Shown here piece by piece: positions 59,057 to 64,000 of a stretch of 64,000 nucleotides of DNA (its first letter is position 1; every line of letters starts with the position of its first letter). The notes under the pieces were generated by a model. The model was not told the origin of the DNA, did not search any database, and worked only from the letters and a program-made list of their open reading frames with translations. The stretch is from Hydractinia symbiolongicarpus (taxonomy: Eukaryota > Cnidaria > Hydrozoa > Anthoathecata > Hydractiniidae): positions 31,312,001-31,376,000 of the forward strand of contig NC_079884.1 of NCBI RefSeq assembly GCF_029227915.1, in the 5' to 3' direction. Both the position numbers and the translations under genes were made by a program.

Positions 59057-61983
59057 AAAATTATACAAAGAAATTACCCAGGGAGTAAACTCATTTTCCG
59101 AACGATTTTTTAAATTATTTTTTCACCACTATAACGCATGAGACTTGTAGTTTTCAAAAATGTCTTCATTTTTGATGAGACGCTGAATAAAAGAAGTTTA
59201 ATCGCCCTCAAACGAAAATGCGCGATTTCCCGTAAATCCCGGACTCGGCCCGTATAGTCCAAAGTATACAAAGAAAGTACCCAGGGAGTAAACTCATTTC
59301 CCGAACGATTTTTTAAATTATTTTTTCACCACTAAAACGCATGAGACTTGTAGTTTTCAAAAATGTTTTTATTTTTGATGAGACGGTTAATGAAAGAGGT
59401 TTAATCGCCGGCAAACGAAATCCCGCGATTTCCCGTAAATCCCGGGCTTGGCCCGTATAGTCGAATGTATACAAAGAAAGTACCCAGGGAGTAAACTCAT
59501 TTCCCGAACGATTTTTTAATTTTTTTTTTCACCACTAAAACGCATCAGACTTGTAGTTTTCAAAAATGTTTTCATTTGTGATGAGACGGTTAATGAAAGA
59601 AGTTTAATCGCCGGCAAAAGAAAACCCGCGATTTCCCGTAAATCCCGGGCTTGGCCCGTATAGTCGAATGTATACAAAGAAAGTACCCTGTGAGTAAACT
59701 CATTTCCCGAACGATTTTTTAAATTATTTTTTCACCACTAAAACGCATGAGACTTGTAGTTTTCAAAAATGTTTTCATTTTTGATGAGACGCTTAATGAA
59801 AGTGGTTTAATCGCCGCCAAACGAAATCCCGCGATTTCCCGTAAATCCCGGGCTTGGCCCGTATAGTCGAATGTATACAAAGAAAGTACCCAGGGAGTAA
59901 ACTCATTTCCCGAACGATTTTTTAATTTTTTTTTTCACCACTAAAACGCATCAGACTTGTAGTTTTCAAAAATGTTTTCATTTGTGATGAGACGGTTAAT
60001 GAAAGAAGTTTAATCGCCGGCAAAAGAAAACCCGCGATTTCCCGTAAATCCCGGGCTTGGCCCGTATAGTCGAATGTATACAAAGAAAGTACCCTGTGAG
60101 TAAACTCATTTCCCGAACGATTTTTTAAATTATTTTTTCACCACTAAAACGCATGAGACTTGTAGTTTTCAAAAATGTTTTCATTTTTGATGAGACGCTT
60201 AATGAAAGTGGTTTAATCGCCGCCAAACGAAAACGCGCGATTTCCCGTAAATCCCGGACCCGGCCCGTATAGGCCAACGTATACAAAGAAAGTACCCAGG
60301 GAGTAAACTCATTTCCCGAACGATTTTTTAAATTATTTTTTCACCACTAAAACGCATGAGACTTGTAGTTTTAAAAAATGTTTTCATTTTTGATGAGACG
60401 CTTAATGAAAGAGGTTTAATCGCCGGCAAACGAAATCCCGCGATTTCCCGTAAATCCCGGGCTTGGCCCGTATAGTCGAATGTATACAAAGAAAGTACCC
60501 AGGGAGTAAACTCATTTCCCGAACGATTTTTTAATTTTTTTTTTCACCACTAAAACGCATGAGACTTCTAGTTTTCAAAAATGTTTTCATTTTTGATGAG
60601 ACGGTTAATGAAAGAAGTTTAATCGCCGGCAAACGAAAACCCGCGATTTCCCGTAAATCCCGGGCTTGGCCCGTATAGTCGAATGTATACAAAAAAAGTA
60701 CCCTGTGAATAAACTCATTTCATGAACGATTTTTTAAATTATTATTTCACCGCTAAAACCCATGAGACTTGTAGTTTTCAAAAATGTTTTCATTTTTGAT
60801 GAGACGCTGAATAAAAGAAGTTTAATCGCCGGCAAACGAAAACCCGCGATTTCCCGTAAATCCCGGACTCGGCCCGTAAAGTCGAATGTATACAAAAAAA
60901 GTAACCTGTGAGTAAACTCACTTCCAAAACGATTTTTTAAATTATCTTTTCACCACTAAAACGCTTGAGACTTGTAGTTTTCAAAAATGTTTTCATTTTT
61001 GATGAGACGCTGAATAAAAGAAGTTTAATCGCCGGCAAACTAAAACCCGCCATTCCCCGTAAACCCCGGACTCGGCCCGCATTGTTAAAAGTATACAAAG
61101 AAAGTACCCAGGGAGTAAACTCATTTCCCGAACGATTTTTTAAATTATTTTTTCACCACTAAAACGCATGAGACTTGTAGTTTTCAAAAATGTTTTCATT
61201 TTTGATGAGACGCTGAATAAAAGAAGTTTAATCGCCGGCAAACGAAAACCTGCGATTTCCCGTAAATCCCGGACTCCGCCCGTATAGTCAAAAGTATACA
61301 AAGAAATTACCCAGGGAGTAAACTCATTTTCCGAACGATTTTTTAAATTATTTTTTCACCACTACAACGCATGAGACTTGTAGTTTTCAAAAATGTTTTC
61401 ATTTTTGATGAGACGCTGAATAAAAGAAGTTTAATCGCCCTCAAACGAAAATCCGCGATTTCCCGTAAATCCCGGACTCGGCCCGTATAGTCCAAAGTAT
61501 ACAAAGAAAGTACCCAGGGAGTAAACTCATTTCCCGAACGATTTTTTAAATTATTTTTTCACCACTAAAACGCATGAGACTTGTAGTTTTCAAAAATGTT
61601 TTCATTTTTGATGAGACGCTTAATGAAAGAGGTTTAATCGCCGGCAAACAAAATCCCGCGATTTCCCGTAAATCCCGGGCTTGGCCCGTATAGTCGAATG
61701 TATACAAAGAAAGTACCCAGGGAGTAAACTCATTTCCCGAACGATTTTTTAATTTTTTTTTTCACCACTAAAACGCATCAGACTTGTAGTTTTCAAAAAT
61801 GTTTTCATTTGTGATGAGACGTTTAATGAAAGAAGTTTAATCGCCGGCAAACGAAAACCCGCGATTTCCCGTAAATCCCGGGCTTGGCCCGTATAGTCGA
61901 ATGTATACAAAGAAAGTACCCTGTGAGTAAACTCATTTCCCGAACGATTTTTTAAATTATTTTTTCACCACTAAAACGCATGA
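58490..61983 (+). repeat. 11-mer offset (2233 bp): 58490-59750 repeated at 60723-61983
   Basis: CACCGCTAAAACCC occurs with CGCT at 58518 and 60751, 2233 bp apart (11 x 203). The match continues through GCTTGAGAC, CCCGCATTGT, AAATTACCCAGG, GCCCTCAAACG and TTTGTGATGAG (59575 and 61808). It ends where AGTTTTCAAAAATG changes to AGTTTTCAGAAATG. Between the copies lie the dimer at 59412-60227 and about two and a half mixed monomers (60228-60722) with TATAGGCCAACG, GATGAGACGGTTAATG and GACTTCTAG. Confidence 0.86.
59412..60227 (+). repeat. 406-bp dimer, two tandem near-identical copies
   Basis: CGAAATCCCGCG at 59416 and 59822, and TTTGTGATGA at 59575 and 59981, are 406 bp apart. Each unit has a monomer with T6-AA-T10 and CATCAGAC with GGCAAAAGAAAACCC, followed by one with GCTTAATGAAAGTGG and GCCGCCAAACG. 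I see almost no differences by eye. The second copy ends at AAACGCGCG, where the first has AAATCCCGCG. Confidence 0.85.
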
Positions 61984-63360
61984 GACTTGTAGTTTTCAGA
62001 AATGTTTTCATTTTTGATAAGACGCTTAATGAAAGTGGTTTAATCGCCAGCAAACAAAAACCCGCGATTTCCCGTAAATCCTGGGCTTGGCCCGTATAGT
62101 CGAATGTATACAAAGAAAGTACCCTGTGAGTAAACTCATTTCCAAAACGATTTTTTAAATTATCTTTTCACCACTAAAACGCATGAGACTTGTAGTTTTC
62201 AAAAATGTTTTCATTTTTGATGAGACGCTTAATGAAAGTGGTTTAATCGCCGGCAAACGAAAACCCGCGATTTCCCGTAAAACCCGGGCTTGGCCCGTAT
62301 AGTCGAATGTATACAAAGAAAGTACCCTGTGAGTAAACTCATTTCCAAAACGATTTTTTAAATTATCTTTTCACCACTAAAACGCATAAGACTTGTAGTT
62401 CTCAAAAATGTTTTCATTTTTGATGAGACGCTTAATGAAAGTGGTTTAATCGCCCTTAAACGAAAATCCGCGATTTCCCGTAAATCCCGGACTCGGCCCG
62501 TATAGGCCAACGTATACAAAAAAAGTACCCAGGGAGTAAACTCATTTCCCCAACGATTTTTTAAATTATTTTTTCACCACTAAAACGCATGAGACTTGTA
62601 GTTTTCAAAAATGTTTTCATTTTTGGTGAGACGCCTAATGAAAGAGGTTTAATCGCCGGCAAACGAAATCCCGCGATTTCCCGTAAATCCCGGGCTTGGC
62701 CCGTATAGTCGAATGTATACAAAGAAAGTACCCAGGGAGTAAACTCATTTCCCGAACGATTTTTTAATTTTTTTTTTCACCACTAAAACGCATGAGACTT
62801 CTAGTTTTCAAAAATGTTTTCATTTTTGATGAGACGGTTAATGAAAGAAGTTTAATCGCCGGCAAACGAAAACCCGCGATTTCCCGTAAATCCCGGGCTT
62901 GGCCCGTATAGTCGAATATATACAAAGAAAGTACCCAGGGAGTAAACTCATTTCCAGAACGATTTTTTAAATTATTTTTTCACCACTAAAGCCCATGAGA
63001 CTTGTAGTTTTTAAAAATGTTTTCATTTTTGATGAGACGCTGAATAAAAGAAGTTTAATCGCCGGCAAACGAAAACCTGCGATTTCCCGTAAATCCCAGA
63101 CTCGGCCCGTATAGTCAAAAGTATACAAAGAAAGTACCCAGGGAGTAAACTCATTTCCCAAACGATTTTTTAAATTATTATTTCACCACTAAAGCCCATG
63201 AGACTTGTAGTTTTAAAAAATGTTTTCATTTTTGATGAGACGCTGAATAAAAGAAGTTTAATCGCCGGCAAACGAAAACCCGCGATTTCCCGTAAATCCC
63301 GGACTCGGCCCGTATAGTCAAAAGTATACAAAGAAAGTACCCAGTGAGTAAACTCATTTC
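61780..63360 (+). repeat. Block collinear with 30.73-32.31 kb (offset about 31.05 kb)
   Basis: The order CATCAGAC; CAGAAATG with GCCAGCAAACAAAAACC; TTATCTTTTCACC twice; GCCCTTAAACG with TATAGGCC; GAAATCCCGCG with T6-AA-T10; GACTTCTAG; then AAAGCCCATGAG with CCCAGACTCGG is the same as at 30.73-32.31 kb. GTTTTCAGAA is at 30941 and 61992 (31051 bp), and the CCCAGACTCGG monomers are 31053 bp apart. That is about 153 monomers. The copies differ more than those of the local higher-order repeats. Confidence 0.78.
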
Positions 63361-64000
63361 CCGAATGAATTTTTAAATTATATTTGCACCACTAAAACGC
63401 ATGAGACTTGTAGTTTTCAGAAATGTTTTCATTTTTGATGAGACGCTTAATGAAAGTGGTTTAATCGCCGGCAAACGAAAACCCGCGATTTCCCGTAAAT
63501 CCCGGGCTTGCCCCGTATAGTCGAATGTATACAAAGAAAGTACCCTGTGAGTAAACTCATTTCCAAAACGATTTTTTAAATTATTATTTCACCACTAAAG
63601 CCCATGAGACTTGTAGTTTTAAAAAATGTTTTCATTTTTGATGAGACGCTGAATAGAAGAAGTTTAATCGCCGGCAAACGAAAACCCGCGATTTCCCGTA
63701 AATCCCGGACTCGGCCCGTATAGTCAAAAGTATACAAAGAAAGTATCCAGTGAGTAAACTCATTTCCCGAACGAATTTTTAAATTATTTTTGCACCACTA
63801 AAACGCATGAGACTTGTAGTTTTCAAAAATGTTTTCATTTTTGATGAGACGCTGAATAAAAGAAGTTTAATCACCGGCAAACGAAAACCTGCGATTTCCC
63901 GCAAATCCCGGACTCGGCCCGTATAGTCAAAAGTATACAAAGAAAGTACCCAGGGTGTAAACTCATTTCCCGAACGATTTTTGAAATTATTATTTCACCA
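63361..64000 (+). repeat. Terminal monomers, array continues beyond the window
   Basis: About three monomers and a partial one, including TTATATTTGCACC and TTATTTTTGCACC variants (63379 and 63784), CAGTGAG with CCCGAATGAATTT, and at the end AGGGTGTAAAC with TTTTTGAAATTATTATT, as near 37790. The window ends in the CACC box, with no transition to non-satellite sequence. Confidence 0.85.

Larger units (their letters stand above)
1..64000 (+). repeat. Satellite DNA array, about 203-bp monomer, about 315 head-to-tail copies
   Basis: The landmark GAGACGC recurs with GAC at positions 28, 231 and 434, spacing 203 bp, and the same spacing can be followed to the end of the window. Nearly all deviations are indels of 1-2 bp, apart from one 41-bp deletion that is present twice. 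Every monomer I followed has the same orientation, and no unrelated sequence interrupts the array. Both window ends lie inside monomers, so the array continues on both sides. Divergence between monomers is moderate (several to many substitutions per 203 bp), while copies of the same higher-order position are nearly identical. Such organisation is typical of centromeric or other heterochromatic satellites in eukaryotes. The family and chromosomal location are unknown to me. Strand is arbitrary and follows the given orientation. Confidence 0.98.

Noticed and set aside
1-64000. Open reading frames of 62-118 codons on both strands, especially a minus-strand frame repeated dozens of times (residues like FTPWVLSLYTFDYTG).
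   Set aside because: Each is a translation of the same satellite monomer. Lengths follow monomer length, frames rotate because 203 is not divisible by three, and stops and frameshifts appear in different subfamilies without regard to codons. There is no third-position bias and no gene-like upstream signal. They are by-products of the repeat.
1-64000. CRISPR array or other repeat-spacer prokaryotic system.
   Set aside because: There are no unique spacers between repeats. The whole 203-bp unit is the repeat and there are no cas genes.
1-64000. Tandem rRNA, 5S, histone or tRNA gene cluster as explanation of the periodicity.
   Set aside because: I saw no 5S or tRNA internal promoter motifs, no cloverleaf potential and no conserved coding region in the 203-bp unit.
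1-64000. Naming the species or satellite family.
   Set aside because: The monomer does not match a family I can recall with confidence. Only a database search of the consensus would decide, so no name is offered.

Overview
The whole 64 kb window is one uninterrupted head-to-tail satellite DNA array. The basic unit is close to 203 bp, so the window holds about 315 monomers, all in the same orientation. I see no protein-coding gene, RNA gene, transposon, CRISPR array or unique spacer on either strand. This is the pattern of a eukaryotic centromeric, pericentromeric, subtelomeric or other heterochromatic satellite block from a long-read assembly. I do not recognise the family. A consensus-like monomer has about 37% GC and about 12 CpG dinucleotides where about 7 are expected (hand count). 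That high CpG content argues weakly for a genome with little germline CpG methylation, such as many insects, rather than a vertebrate or plant. The assignment is tentative.

Each monomer has an AT-rich half and a GC-rich core. The AT-rich half has A/T tracts, a TTTTTTAAATTA-type stretch, and a 9-bp inverted repeat TCAAAAATG / CATTTTTGA around a 4-base loop. The core (around CGCCGGC, CGCGATTTCCC, CCCGG and CGGCCCG) carries most of the CpGs. Monomers fall into recognisable subfamilies, told apart by linked variants such as GCTGAATAAAAG or GCTTAATGAAAG, GGACTCGG or GGGCTTGG, and CAAAAGTATAC or CGAATGTATAC.

The subfamilies are arranged in higher-order repeats (HORs) whose type changes along the window. 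From 1 to 2.6 kb there is a 6-mer of 1218 bp. From 2.8 to 6.2 kb there is a 6-mer of 1216 bp. A trimer of 609 bp lies at 6.9-8.1 kb. From 10.3 to 12.9 kb there is a pentamer (here called alpha, beta, gamma, delta, epsilon). From 12.9 to 14.7 kb there is a distinct 'D' block. A 1619-bp octamer is duplicated at 14.6-17.8 kb. A 5.6-kb segment at 17.35-22.95 kb recurs almost perfectly at 24.82-30.41 kb, 7463 bp downstream. A 12-mer (about 2434 bp) is duplicated at 32.0-36.9 kb, and an 812-bp tetramer at 38.4-40.1 kb. Decamers (2030 bp) that shorten to heptamers (1421 bp) fill 43.5-53.6 kb. Mixed 8-, 11-, 15- and 16-mer spacings fill 53.6-64 kb.

The order of subfamilies at 1-14.7 kb is broadly repeated at 38.4-54 kb, and a block at about 30.7-32.3 kb is collinear with 61.8-63.4 kb. 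There is therefore organisation above the kilobase HORs, at tens of kilobases. Chimeric monomers, a 41-bp deletion, near-identical neighbouring copies and conversion-like patches point to unequal crossover and gene conversion as the processes shaping the array. The many 60-118 residue open frames are by-products of the repeat and are not annotated as genes.
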